Part shown: positions 51,356 through 61,631 of the stretch, in pieces
Layout: every line of letters starts with the position of its first letter
How positions within the stretch are numbered: position 1 is the stretch's first letter
Assembly (NCBI GenBank): GCA_956465555.1
Contig: OY101119.1
Span: forward strand, 1,178,001-1,242,000
Source: Nitzschia sp. pyKryTriq1
Taxonomy: Eukaryota; Bacillariophyta; Bacillariophyceae; Bacillariales; Bacillariaceae
Length of the DNA stretch: 64,000 bases
Direction: 5' to 3'
Made by a program: the position numbers and the translations under genes
Notes under the pieces: generated by a model
The model's input: only the letters and a program-made list of their open reading frames with translations
Database searches by the model: none
What the model was told of the DNA's origin: nothing

Positions 51356-53403
51356 CTACTCGTCAGATTTGACGGGGTGAGTCGGAGCCCCTGGAGCTCC
51401 ATTGCCGGTGGGAGAAAAAACGGCGTCGATGCGGCGAGCAAACCTTTTGATCTCGGCTAGGACCGGCGATGATGGACGTAGAATCATGCCATCAGCTACT
51501 TCATCCTCTGTATCGTTTCCGTCGTTTGAAATTTCTTCAGACGTTCGTTTCTTGCCATTCGAGGAAATGCGTTCGTAGAGCTGGGATTCCGTGATGACAT
51601 ATTCTCTTGCTTTCAGCAGACGCTTGTCGAGGCATTCATCGCACTCCCAATAGCCTTCAGGAACACCGCTTAACGCGGGACGCAAACATCCCAGATGGTA
51701 CTCACCCTCGCACCCATCACAGATGAGGAGGCTGCCCCCGTCACCGCAAACTGCACAAGCATCTACACCGTGGACATTCAGGAGGACCTTTTCGTTCCTT
51801 TCGTCAGCGCAAACCGTCTTCAGTCGTCGATAAGCATCTGACTTCTTGTAAGTTCCAAGATAGTAGGTAAGGCAGCTTTTTACATCCTTTCCCATTGATT
51901 TCGAGAGCGCACTCATGTCCTTCCGTAACCGAAAGATCTCAACATGAAATTTCGCCTTCTCCTCCTCTGTCCAATCAGATCCGTCAATTGGATTCAAATG
52001 GCTCAGTATCTTAGCCATGTTCGGAGTTAAGTCTTCTTTTTCGTTTAATCCCAAAAGGCCCAATGCTACAAGGGCTTGCTCTTTCTTATTAGGGGGCACC
52101 TTCTTCTCCAGTACTGTCTCTAGCATCTCGTTCCGGCTGGCCTTTGGATCCCAAATAAGCTCATATCTTTTAAGGCAGCGATAAGTCAGTGATACAGTTT
52201 TCTTCGCGGTCTTCATCATAAACTTAGAATGTACTTACAAATCAGAGTGATCGCCTTTGGTGCACGTTCCAGCGGGCGGGATTTCAGTCGCTTGAAACTC
52301 GTCGCCGACTTGACTAGTCCGCTTTGGAAATAAAGAGCCGCCATCTTTCCAGCTGAGATCGATCGCTGTTCCCGACAATGCCGGGCGATCTCGCTTCGTT
52401 ACAATAGTTTCCTCGGGAGATGAGCTTACAGAAGAAGCTGTAGAGGCTGGAGTCGCTGCTCGTCGACGACGCCTGGAAGAATAGGAGGAAAGCTGGTTTC
52501 CTTCAGCTCCTTCGGATAGTTTTGACTTGATTTGATCCTCAACGTTGTATTCAGCTTTAAACAAATCTGCAATCTTTTTCTCTTCGTCATTGCGACATTC
52601 TAGAACCCGATCAATTACATCTTTTACTCTATCATAGTAGTCTTTCCCACGTTTCCCTTCCTTGGTCAAGGGCGAAGGTGCTGTGGTAGAAGGCTCCTTG
52701 CTCTCGGAACTTGGCGGGAAAAACGTAATAGATCCTTCCTCCTTGTCGACACCCACAAGCTGTATCCAAAATGTAGTTGTTGATTAAAGGGGCGAGTGTA
52801 AAGTTAGAAGATTTGTGAATAGCATGAAAGTAGTCCAAGGACGAAATGAAACAAAAAAATGATTTTCTATCGAAGAATAGCTCGATTCTACGACTGCGCT
52901 CGTAGAAATTCTACGGAGCGGTCATCGCCGCGCGAAACGCGTTCCCGGACGGATGATGGGGTGACGAAGTATTATGAAGGGGTCAACTTCGTACAGACAG
53001 TATTCCTACTGTACAAGTACGACCGATAGCTATTGTACTTCGCACAGAGTATGTAACGAAAGCTATCATGGAACTAAGACAAAGATTGTCGTCGAAACCA
53101 TGGGCGACATCACCATTCTCAAGATTACTGACAATAAAAAATGGAAATACAAACGAAGAAGAATCTACGTACCTTGCGCCAACCGATGCGCTCGAGCTCC
53201 TTCCACATGGTCCCCCAAAACGCTTCCAGTAGCTGTTTTTTCTTCTTACTAAAACCGCAACCGGCATACAGGTGAGTCTCCCGTTTGACCCTTTGCTGCA
53301 CTTTCTTAGCTATTTCTGCCTCGAGCAACGCTTCTTCTGTATCATTACTAGGTAGTACAGGAGGTGTAACTTTTGTTTCTTCCTTCTCAGGCGTTTCTGT
53401 CAT
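51356..53403 (-). CDS. SANT-PHD chromatin protein
   Basis: Three exons, 53403-53173, 52759-52239 and 52166-51356, give 520 residues. Introns are 413 bp (GTACG...ATACAG) and 72 bp (GTAAGT...AAAAG); the second join gives HSDLYELIWDP. The N-terminal KKKKQLLEAFWGTMWKELE then GWRKLVGVDKEEGSITFFPP looks like a small DNA/histone-reading fold. A SANT domain (about 330-385: DWTEEEKAKFHVEIFRLRKD, KSCLTYYLGTYKKSDAYRRL) and a PHD finger (about 410-455: CAVCGDGGSLLICDGCEGEY then HLGCL...CDEC) follow. It probably reads histone H3 tails in the nucleus. Intron 1 is long for this window, so an extra small exon is possible. Confidence 0.78.
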
Positions 53404-54211
53404 GATGTGATCGATTTTTATGAGGGGTGCAACAGAGGTACCGTACCGTTACCGGTAGGTTGGGCGAAATGCCGCAGGAAGGCGCGGGAGTGGACTGGAC
53501 GAAGAAAAGGGGGTGACCTAGGTACGAAGTACCCCACTTCTAAAGGGGGAACCGAAAGCCCACAACCGTCCGTTTGAATGGTATAGCCTGTCCGAGATAA
53601 AGCAAAAATCAGCTGATTTTTGCAAAAGTCGGCCGACTTTGGCAAGCGCAGGCGGCTCTCGGTTATCGCCTCTGGTCGACTGTGAGACGGCTGGTCGACT
53701 GCGACTGCTGGTCGAACCGGTCAAATCTTGCTACGATGATTATGATTACGGGTATTATGTACGGTATAAGTACACTGAGTACTGTACGTACCGGTACGAC
53801 AGCACCCCGCCCGCCAACAACCCGTAGTACCGGTAGGGACCCAGCGTCAAGAACGCGGGCGCGTCAGGGACGGACTCCTCTACTAGACGGACGACTCAAC
53901 GCGCACGCGTGCCTGGCCGTGGACGCGGGATCGACGGTCTATGTAGATACTGTAGCAGGTACAGTATGCCATACCTGCTGCTGCGTTGGGGGACCTGCCC
54001 GCCTTCCAAGAAGTCTCGAAGCGCTTCTTGTCGGCAACAATGAGGCCAATGATCAAGGATGCACGCGAAGATGCGATTACCAAAAACCAGAAGGTCCCTC
54101 TCTACTCGTACCGTACAGTAGAGAATAGCCCACACTCAGTGAACGAGGAAATATCTCTACTCGAGTTGGTTGTGGAGTTCGGGGAAATCAACAATATTAT
54201 AGAGCGTTGAC
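53404..54211. other. Spacer with GTAC islands and short direct repeats
   Basis: No gene accepted; a 148-codon plus-strand frame at 53682 has no natural composition. GTAC-rich DNA occurs at 53440-53460 and 53755-53840. Near 53600-53645 there is a short repeated palindromic word (cagctgatttttgcaaaagt, cggccgacttt). Confidence 0.45.
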
Positions 54212-55376
54212 ATGACAATGGCTGCCAATCCATCAGACGACGTTTTCCAGCCTTTCGTTGCACCCCCAGCGGGGTCAAAAGATGATCCAAGAGGATTTGC
54301 TACAGATTTGGAAGAATTCGATCCTTTTCAGATCGGCGCTTCTACAGAAACCAAGTCTCCGAGAGCAAGGTCGAAGAAAAGTCCAGACCGCAAAGTGGCA
54401 AGCAATGGGGGATCATCACCGAGTAAGGCCAGTACAAAACTTGCTCCTAGACTTGACGTGAAATTCATGGTGCACGAGGAGGTGACTTCAGTGTCGGACC
54501 CGAACGGAGAAAATGAGGGCTCGTCAGAGGTTTTTGTTGAGGGCACTGTTCAGGTAAGTTGGAACATAATCGAGACATGTGGGTGATACATGTTGTCAGA
54601 ACGATTTATTGAAACGCTTTCCCTCCGACCTTCAATACAAATTGCAGGCTCAAGTCACATCATCAGATGCATTGAAAAATTCTCCGTTCATTTTGGCAGC
54701 CACTAGTACTTCGGGCTCCGACGTTAATTTCACTGCGAACGAAGAATATGCCAAATCTTATTCGTCCCCTGGACAAGCGCAAGTGAACGTCGTAAAGATT
54801 CCGAAATCAGCCGTTGGCTTCGTACCGGTAGGGAGTTTTGATGCTACCGAGAAGGTAGCCCACATGCCAATGGTACGTTTCACAGTTTGTACCTTACTTT
54901 TCTCGTCAATGTTATCAAGTTTGCCTCTGATTTTGTCTCTCCAGCTTCTCGAACGCAAGATTACCAGATCGAAGGCTAAAGTACAGATTGCCATCCAGGT
55001 GAGATCAAAGTTGTCAAATATAGATGATATGAAGGAAATGTCGATTGCATTAGCAGTTTCGGATAAAATCGCGAGTGATTCAATCGAGATCAATGTGGGG
55101 AAAGGCGAATGGGATCGTATAACTCGAACTATAATATGGAAGCTCGATAGTTTGCCCAAAGGGGAGAGTTTTATGGTCAGTGCACGCGCCAAGCTAACAG
55201 AAGAGAACGAAAGTGTCGACACGACGGAGCTAGATTTTCCAGTGTTGCTTCGGTGCCAAAGCAACGACCGCATCAGTTCGGTCGGATTTCGAGCAATCGA
55301 AGCGAGCGGATATCCCGCGACCGTTTCCTCGGGAACTTTTCGGACCAGTTTCAGAATAGTCCATCGATTGAACTAG
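54212..55376 (+). CDS. Mu-homology-domain endocytic adaptor with a DPF motif
   Basis: Three exons, 54212-54553, 54648-54872 and 54945-55376 (GTAAGT...TTGCAG, 94 bp; GTACGT...CTCCAG, 72 bp), give 332 residues. The first join gives VEGTVQ-AQVTSSDALKNSPF, as in muniscin mu-homology domains. Residues 1-115 are disordered and contain FQPF and FDPFQ, motifs that bind the AP-2 appendage. The domain runs to the end: SDALKNSPFIL, RSKAKVQIAIQVRSKL, TRTIIWKLDSLPKGESFMV, LLRCQSNDRISSVGF and TSFRIVHRL. Intron 2 is a multiple of three without an in-frame stop, so retention would insert 24 residues. A clathrin-adaptor-like role at the plasma membrane is inferred. Confidence 0.75.
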
Positions 55377-56317
55377 GTTCATTGCATTTGTCAGTGCAAG
55401 AGAGTCAGAATCCGTGGTATTGTTTTCCGCCAGCTTCGCCCGTCTTTAATTGAACCACGAACTCGAAGCTTTCAATTCAGACATATTATTTGTTTCATTC
55501 TGCATCGGTCAATGTTGGCGGGAAGGAGATGAAATTGTTGTTCGGTGTAAGAGTATCCATTTCGGGTGGAATTTGTGAAGGAGTCAATCTCGAGATGAAC
55601 TTGCGCTTGGACTACAACGGAGTGCTGAGGGAGGCTATAGCAAAGTCAGAAGAACCCAAACGCTACGTGTATTGGGAGACGTGCGATAGTTGCACGTAAT
55701 TGATTGTACTCAAACTATGATTTGATAGTACTCCAACAATGATGTGCCGATCGGATTACCAAGCATTCATCTCTACTGTTAGACGACAACCTGCTATTCT
55801 AGAGTACTCCCGGAGTAGTAAAGTAGACGACTCTGTACCCTAGAGCCTAGAGAGAGCTACGGTAGTGGAGTGCTCAACATTACGAATAGAATTGATTTCT
55901 CTCTTATTCATTCGCACCGGTACCAGGTAGACTACAGTATATGTAGCAATGGAAAGTTGCCACCAACCCTTCTACGACCAATACGACTTCTCAAGCAGAG
56001 GCATGGCAGGCGCAACGGCTTTCACTCCTGTCGGCATCTGCCGTTGGTTGTCGTGGCATTGTATAATGCCCGGTATTTATATAAATATTCATATATGGCT
56101 ATAATACATTTCATCAACGAGCATTTCGCGCGGGGAAAGCCAAACAACGACAACTTGCATTCCACCACAACAAACAAAGGGAGCACAGCACCAAACACGA
56201 CCTTCGACGGTGACAACAGGATCACCATTGTATACCAGAGCTTTTTGGAATACCTCACAAGGCTGGCAACGATAGCGTGCTCGAGAAGGAGTGCTTGTAG
56301 GATTACATATTGAGAAA
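55377..56317. other. Spacer with one open stretch
   Basis: A plus-strand stretch at 55481-55699 after an acceptor-like tttcaattcAG encodes about 72 residues (GGKEMKLLFGVRVSISGGIC, LRLDYNGVLREAI, YVYWETCD). It has natural composition but no start and no recognised family; it may be a lone exon or gene fragment. The remainder holds nothing clear. Confidence 0.35.
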
Positions 56318-56715
56318 ATGGATTCGGCTGGGAGTTTTGAAGATGTGGCAAGGCAGTTAACCTATCGATCAAGGGGGCGATCAATTATCGAAGTCGTGTT
56401 GGTGAGCATTTCTATCCTAGAATTCACCTCTTCTAGTGTTGCTATGTTGTGTTTCTTATCCTGTTTGTTCCTGTGCCACTCTTCCAGGCCATTGGTTTCG
56501 TGGTTTTCCTTGTGGGGTTCATTACTGTCTTATGTATCGGCAATTATTTCCGCGCTAAACGGGCACAAGAACGACAGCGTCAACGGCGACTGGCGAAACT
56601 AGCTGCTTCCAGCAATGCAGCTGCAGCGCAGGGGATGTATGCACCGGAAGGGAATTATTCAGCATCCTATGAAGCACCGGCGCATGTTCCAGGAAATGGC
56701 GGTGTACATGCATAA
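56318..56715 (+). CDS. Small single-pass membrane protein
   Basis: Exons 56318-56401 and 56488-56715 (TTG|GTGAGC...TTCCAG, 86-bp intron, phase 0) give 103 residues. The N-terminus is polar (MDSAGSFEDVARQLTYRSRG), one membrane helix follows (VVLAIGFVVFLVGFITVLCI), then a basic juxtamembrane segment (RAKRAQERQRQRR) and a Gly/Tyr/Pro-rich tail. The basic side should face the cytosol. No family is recognised; the gene would be missed without the splice. Confidence 0.62.
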
Positions 56716-57584
56716 TGCAACAAATTCGCACACTTCCATTTTCCATGCACCACGCGTCGCTTCGTTCGACAATCTGCAATCTACTCCCTTGGTGGCGGAG
56801 TAGTCCTAATTCAGCCATCGGGAACGGTGAACATCTCGGTCGGGCCTTATAGACACCAATGTTCCATTTACTCCGTGTATTTTTTGTGATTCTTCTTGAT
56901 CTGCTACTTTCCTTTCCTCTAGTAGTTTTCGTATCTCTGGCTTTCCATGCGGTGATCATCTCTGTTCGCACATCGGGCTGCCGGATACCGGTATCGTTCT
57001 ATCCCCTCTAGTATGAAGTCGTTTCTCTCGTAGTTTTTGACTCTGAATGGTTCTCTGACTTACTTTGTCCACTACAAACGCGCATTCTTCGTTCTCTACT
57101 ACAAGTACCTTGCTTGCTGGAATAATTTGCAAAGCAAAATCTGATCATTTCTCCTTGCACTCTGATCTGATTTTTGTAGATATTACAGTAGATATTGTAG
57201 TCTACTACTAGATTTTTACCACTGGATGGAAATACAGGTAGAGAAGAATCATCATCAATCGAATGAATCAATCATCAACTAAATAGAACGACTCAATCGA
57301 CCTCTTCTATTTTCTGACGTCATCGGATACAAGGGAAAGCCAAGTGCCGCAATACAGCAAAGGCCAACAACCAACAACCAGATCGACAATGGCATCGCGA
57401 AGAATAATCATCATCGCTACCGGTACAGTACAGTATGTCAAGCAAGGGTCAGAAGCGTCAATAAAAGAGCGTCGAGAAACGCAGCCTAAAAAGTTTGCGT
57501 TCAAGGCCTCAGTGTCCACCGCGCGAAATATAGGATAGCAACCTTTCTTCGATCGTTCGGCCTTGAATTCTCCTGAGCGTGGTC
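56716..57584. other. Spacer
   Basis: No gene accepted. A short GTAC stretch (ccggtacagtacagtatg, about 57419-57437) lies some 150 bp upstream of the next ATG. Confidence 0.45.
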
Positions 57585-58283
57585 ATGCGTACCTCCTGGC
57601 TTCAAGTCCACACAACCCTACCGGTATTGTGGTTGGCGTCCTTCGCTTTCATCTACTGCCCACGGGTAGATTGCTTTAGCGCCTCGAGTAAAACTATCGA
57701 TGTCAAGTCATGGCTTGCATCTCCAAGTCAAGAAGTATCTCCTCAGATTGCTTCAATAGAAGACGCCTCGCTACTACTGGGCGAGTGGGATAAGTTTTAC
57801 AACTCCGAAGCAGGAGGGAAACCCTTGATTACAACGCCTCACGTGTCATCCAACCTTCGATGTCATTTGCCAGCTGCAGTCATCTTGCTTTCCGCGGCAG
57901 CAGATAAGGAAAGAAGCCAAGATTCTACCACCGGACGGTGTATGCTCGGTATATGTGCGTCTTCTCTAGAGGAAGGGATCTTTACCCTAAAATCTTGGGT
58001 CACATCCCTCCAACTTCCTAGAGGCCTTCTCCACGGCGCGGACAAAGATGGCGTTCAGCTGGAATTGGATGGCGCCGTCTACATCAAGTATAATTCAGGT
58101 GGAGTGTACACATTTGAAGATATCCGAAAATCGGGACTAGGGTTCGACGCCTTGTGGAAGCCTGGTGACGCGTTGCTTGAGCCTTATGATGGATCATATC
58201 GAGGTGTCTACTTTCAAGTGGAACTTTCAGATGGCGAGTTCCGGCAATATCTGGTTCCACTGGACACATTTGTATTCGAATAA
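57585..58283 (+). CDS. Predicted plastid protein, possibly DUF1824 family
   Basis: 232 residues from the ATG at 57585. A hydrophobic N-terminus (VLWLASFAFIYC) followed by VDCFSASS fits a signal peptide with a Phe-type plastid site. The mature part reads LGICASSLEEGIFTLKSWV, LELDGAVYIKYNSGG and SYRGVYFQVELSDGEFRQY, which reminds me of the cyanobacterial/plastid DUF1824 family (a tentative match from memory). No catalytic motif is apparent. It is convergent with NUP88, 35 bp apart. Intronless. Confidence 0.6.
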   Translation: MRTSWLQVHTTLPVLWLASFAFIYCPRVDCFSASSKTIDVKSWLASPSQEVSPQIASIEDASLLLGEWDKFYNSEAGGKPLITTPHVSSNLRCHLPAAVILLSAAADKERSQDSTTGRCMLGICASSLEEGIFTLKSWVTSLQLPRGLLHGADKDGVQLELDGAVYIKYNSGGVYTFEDIRKSGLGFDALWKPGDALLEPYDGSYRGVYFQVELSDGEFRQYLVPLDTFVFE

Positions 58284-58318
58284 AGTTCTAAATTATGGAA
58301 CTCTTTTGCGCTTTGTCC

Positions 58319-61011
58319 TTACTGCTTTTCTGCTACTTGTCCGTGTGGATCACGATCCCATCCAGCTGCTGCCGCCAACTCGTCCACTCGGATTTCGGCA
58401 TCCTTCAATCGAATTGCGTATTTTTTCATCCTTGAATCACTACCCCTCAGCATGTCGTAGAGGGTACTTCTGGTAGCTTCAGGTATTTCCATTGTCCCCT
58501 TGTTTGTGCCATTCTCGGCAGATTCCTGCAACGTCGATGCTTTTAGCTTGAGACGATCCATCTGCTCTTGCCACTGTTTGGTTCGTTCTTGTAACCGTTC
58601 AAGTTCTTGAAAATAATCGAATTCAGCCTGTGTAATGGTAGGAAGCAGGTCGTTCGCCGACTGTAAGGCCGAAGCGCTTCGTTTCGCCAATGATTCTGCA
58701 TTGGCACCGACAACCTCCAACTTTTCTTCAATAGAGGCTTCTCCTTTCTTAAGAGTGGCTAGCATTTCCTTCAGCGCAGCTAACTGTGTCATTTGGTTGT
58801 TGAACATGACAGCAATTTGACTTTTTCTTGCTTTGATGTGCTCGTTCAACTCCGTAATTGGGAGCATTACTTCCTTGTCGATTTGTTCCTTGACTTCTGC
58901 TGCAGCGGCGAGAAGATCAGGAGTGATTTTATTGACAGGCGTCGCGCTTCCAACGATCTTGGTCATTCCTCGTAATCCACCGGCGATCTGTTCGATGAGC
59001 GGTTGCGCAATTTCTACCAATGGCGCTGTATCGTGCAAGGCTTGGAGTTCATTACTGGAAGACATGGCCGCCTGGGAAGTAAGCGCAAGCTGCTCGCTAC
59101 TGTTGCTGTCCCCCATTGCCTCCATTTCTTGTAGCTGGCGTGTTTCGGTCAGATTGATTGCAAACTGTAGGAAGAACGAGTGCGAGTACATTTGTTAGAA
59201 AGATACGCGTAGGCCGGTACAATCTTATTCGACTACCACGCTCGGCACTCACCATCGATCCTGCAAGCCGAGATTGGAACAGATAAAAACAACGTCAGCC
59301 ACCACATTTTGGTTTGAGCAATGAAAATCAAAAGAATCATCACATCGACACAGAAAGCAAATAGTACAAGAAACATACCATTGGATAGCCGAGTAATGAG
59401 GACATGGCCAAATTGAACGTCACCGCTGACAACAGCACCGACGACTGATTTTGCTTTACCGCCATCGACATTGGATACTTCCAGGCTTGACCATCCCGTG
59501 GTTCGAGGAGGTAGATCCTTACGTTTGGAGGGTGGAGAGAACATTCCACCACTACCACTAGTTGTTGCCTCGGACGGACGGACTTTGTTCGCGGCAATCT
59601 TGAGCCCATTGGTCGAGATGCTGGAAATGCCATTGGGAGTCACGTAGTGGACGACGGTGTCCATGATGGGATCTCGGACCAGCGCCAAAGAAGAACAAAT
59701 TGGTTGCTGCTCATTTTCGTCATCTCGAAGATCAACTCGATTGACAATGGCGCCCCAGTTGAGGTCTTGATCGAGTTTCATAGTATCTTCTCGGCTTTCC
59801 AATTGGAAACGGGGAATGAAGAGCGTTGGTGCCAAGAGTCCAAATTCAACTTTGTACCCAATATGACCAATGGCGAGGCCACAAAAGTCTCCTCCCGCGA
59901 CGGGTTCAATAGCATTGGCCAGGGTTTCAAAGTCATCAGACTCGGGAAGCAAGAGAACTGGGCCTTGCATTTGTGCCGGCCACTCAAAGGCCGAGGAGCG
60001 TTCTTGGCCAGTTACGAAATGCCCTCTTGAGTTTTCATTGGGAAAACAATCAATGATGTATTGCCGGGCTGAGCGAAATTGACGTCCCCTGGCGGTGGTT
60101 GGTTCGTGTCTAGCGATTTGACCCTCGAGAAAGACAAGGGTCTTGGTGACGGCATCTTGTGGAACAACGGTCCCTCGAAACAGGACGGGAGAGGCCTGTA
60201 GTACCTCGCCAGACGCCTTAAGGAATGCCACCGAGAGAGACGACAGCAGAGAAAAGGCATTGGATTGACAGAAGCAAAAGTCTGTGAATTGTTCCATTTG
60301 CTCATCAAGCTGTTCCATGCTGTGCACTACTGGTGTGGAAAGAGGAGACCCCAATCCGTGATAGAGCGTCAAAGTATACTCATTGACGACGTTGTCATGC
60401 GTCAGCATAGCCATGGCTTCAGCTGGACAAAGGGTAACGTACCCTTTGAATTGCTGAGGAGCCTGACGAATCCGAATGATGCTAGTGGACGTCGAATTTC
60501 CAATGAGCACTTGATCAAATGGCTCCAGTACTGTCACGACGACTCCTTCGACCTCCCTCGCGCCCGAGACCACCTGGTAGCCAAGTTCCAGCAGAAAGAC
60601 GTCCTTTTTCGAATAGAGACAGAGACGGGGCAGCTTTTTCAACGACCTTGAAGAGCCAGGTACCTCGGCATCCACGTCGACGCAGAGCAATTCCAGAGCT
60701 GGATAGCGTTTCAGAGCCGAAGCCACGTGATCGGGAAGCGTGGTACGCACCACAGCAGGGATATCTTGGTTACGAAAGTCGTCATCATTGCCCTCTACTG
60801 TACCCGCGAGAGGAAGCGAATGTGTTTCAATAAAAGCCTTGGAATTTCGTGTCAAGTACGAGTGCACCGCCCTCCCATCGGGACTCAAACAAGAGAGCCT
60901 GACCGAAGAAATGGGCGCATCCTCAGAAGAGGATTCTCCAAAGGGCATTGATGAAGTATTCGGCGTCGGAGACCCAAAGGAAGAAGGCGAATTGAGCCCA
61001 AAATGAGGCAT
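58319..61011 (-). CDS. NUP88: Nucleoporin NUP88-like protein with an 8-nt microexon
   Basis: Three exons, 61011-59379, 59260-59253 and 59164-58319, give 828 residues. The 8-nt middle exon (GATCGATG, between ...cttgcAG and GTGAGT) is the only way found to keep phase: 1633+8 is a multiple of three. The start is MPHFGLNSPSSFGSPTP. The N-terminal two thirds look like a beta-propeller (LCLYSKKDVFLLELGYQVV, VNEYTLTLYHGLGSPL, FCGLAIGHIGYKVEFGLLAP, LALVRDPIMDTVVHYVTPNG). The last ~270 residues are coiled coil (ELERLQERTKQWQEQMDRL, RMKKYAIRLKDAEIRVDEL). This propeller-plus-coil shape fits NUP88/Nup82 of the cytoplasmic pore filaments. Family call is from layout and memory. Confidence 0.6.
59253..59260 (-). 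other. 8-nt microexon of the NUP88-like gene
   Basis: Flanked by a pyrimidine-rich acceptor (gttccaatctcggcttgcAG) and a strong donor (GTGAGT); adds two nucleotides of a Gly codon plus Ser-Met. Introns around it are 117 and 88 bp. Confidence 0.6.
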
Positions 61012-61631
61012 TGTATGGATTCGGTAATCGATGTACGAAGTAATGAGAGCAGTGGTGCTGCCAAACAAGGAGAGTACTCTGTGTTATAACCGCTCTATCG
61101 TACCCGTAGGAGTACGGTACCTGGTACTGTATCTGGCGCACCATGGTCGATGATGCGGGTAGTGTGCGGGTCTTCCGTTCTTTGCGGGGCCGGCAAATCG
61201 AAAGTTTGTTGACCTCTCCGACTGCAAATAGTTAGTGCGGGCCAGGAACTGACCTGAGACCGTGTTATCTGCGGGCGGACGGAGGCCAGGCTATTTCAAT
61301 TTGCGCTCTGCGTGTCGTTTCTCGTCCAGGCTTGGACTGGGCTTGGGCTTGCTTCCGAGTAGAGTGAGTTTGGTGGCCGGCCGGCGCGGGGGAGAAACTC
61401 TGGCGTTTCTCGTTTATTTGCGTATGCCCAGTAGACTACTGAGAAAGATTTTTTGCTATCAAAACAATGCGATCAAAAGCTGCAAGCTTCGCTTCATTCT
61501 TCGATGATTGATTCTTGTTCAGGGACAAAAGGGAAAGTGCATCCACCCGTTGACATCATCATTGTGGTATTTTCCTGGCACCAGTACCTGGTACTGTAAT
61601 CTATCCGGGACACCCATTCTCAAATCAATCC
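61012..61631. promoter_or_regulatory. Divergent upstream region of NUP88-like and MscS-like genes
   Basis: No gene seen. GTAC words cluster near both starts (gtacggtacctggtactgt at about 61112-61131; ccagtacctggtactgtaatc at about 61580-61600). Confidence 0.5.

Noticed and set aside
53682-54128. 148-codon plus-strand frame before the adaptor gene
   Set aside because: Composition is Arg/Thr/Cys-heavy with no domain, no good start, and it overlaps GTAC-rich promoter-like DNA.
54554-54599. A 46-bp first intron in the adaptor gene
   Set aside because: The acceptor at 54599 is possible, but the 94-bp intron ending at 54647 has a better pyrimidine tract, normal length, and gives the family sequence VQAQVTSSDA.
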